Shown here in pieces: positions 63,689 to 64,000 of a stretch of DNA of 64,000 nucleotides. The notes under the pieces are model-generated. The model had not been told where the DNA came from. It saw only the letters and a list, made by a program, of their open reading frames with translations, and made no database searches. The translations under genes and the position numbers were made by a program. Source of the stretch: Spisula solida (Eukaryota > Mollusca > Bivalvia > Venerida > Mactridae); assembly GCA_947247005.1 (NCBI GenBank), contig OX365949.1, forward strand, positions 20,711,130-20,775,129. The letters are read 5' to 3'. Positions within the stretch are counted from its first letter, which is position 1, and the number at the start of each line of letters is the position of its first letter.

Positions 63689-63720
63689 ATGGCTGTACCA
63701 TTTCAGAGCCGTAAGTCAGA
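63688..63720 (+). CDS. Possible first coding exon of a gene continuing right (doubtful)
   Basis: ATGGCTGTACCATTTCAGAG in a strong Kozak context (CAGAATGG) reads MAVPFQSRKSE. Two donors are available: AGCC|GTAAGT after seven codons plus one base, and AGAG|GTAATT at 63720. No family recognised and no second exon is visible before the window ends. Confidence 0.22.
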
Positions 63721-64000
63721 GGTAATTAGTCCCTTATGGCAAGTTATGCAGAAGCTACCCGCAAGGGCCTTCAATTACTTCAATGGCCATAAAATCATTA
63801 AATTTAAAACCTACATCAATAATTCTTCCACATATTGAAAGATAATTAAATTGAATGAGGCTATCATGGAAAGTCGTTGTGGAAAAAATGACAGCTGAAA
63901 GTGGAAGGGCTCATCTACTTCTACCGTGACCACCGTCATCACGTTGACATAGGTAAGGGCAATATCCAATTTTATGTTTAGCAAGCAGATAAAGGCTTAA

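Noticed and set aside
63489..63701. - strand ORF of 70 codons at the right end
   Set aside because: Antisense over a promoter-like region, no recognisable domain; probably fortuitous.

Overview
The window is eukaryotic nuclear DNA, most likely from a mollusc and probably a bivalve. The grounds are AT-rich intergenic DNA, GT-AG introns, metazoan gene families, tRNA-derived SINE pieces, MITEs and minisatellites at high density, and (GACG)n-ended repeats with AGGGCCC/GGTCGCTCACCTG ends that I associate with bivalve genomes (recognition from memory, not a search). There is no bacterial-style operon, CRISPR array, rRNA gene or clearly functional tRNA gene.

Layout. (1) 429-734, + strand: probable last coding exon of an unrecognised gene, with a poly(A) signal at 820-825. 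(2) 1668-2846, + strand: intact single-exon I-kappa-B/cactus-type inhibitor, with a perfect palindromic kappa-B site about 290 bp upstream of its ATG. (3) About 2.85-27.8 kb: no convincing gene. It holds a dense collection of MITEs, inverted repeats, SINE fragments and minisatellites, several nested and several with readable target-site duplications. (4) 29022-42108, - strand: a complete four-exon KIAA0895/MATCAP family gene (microtubule-associated tyrosine carboxypeptidase), giving 501 codons with an HEIGTH zinc-protease motif split by an intron. (5) 42871-48028: a 5.2-kb non-coding element with the order A1-internal-B1-A2-B2, the split-direct-repeat layout of Ngaro/PAT-type tyrosine-recombinase (DIRS order) retroelements. 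It carries MITEs, hairpin-bearing repeats and a 42-bp minisatellite. (6) 48.1-53.6 kb: repeats only. (7) 53688-59267, - strand: TMEM208 (SND2 orthologue), five of probably six exons. The short first exon is not placed. Its last splice acceptor plus exon start has been copied in tandem to give four acceptors. (8) 59.3-64 kb: intron or promoter DNA with an hAT-like element hosting a composite repeat. A possible + strand first exon lies at 63688.

The recognised genes act in separate processes: NF-kappa-B control (I-kappa-B), tubulin detyrosination (MATCAP) and ER membrane-protein targeting (TMEM208). MATCAP and TMEM208 lie in the same orientation about 11.5 kb apart. As I recall, the human orthologues KIAA0895L/MATCAP1 and TMEM208 are close neighbours on 16q22.1, so this may be old conserved linkage. 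The most unusual structures are the split-direct-repeat element and the amplified splice acceptor of TMEM208.
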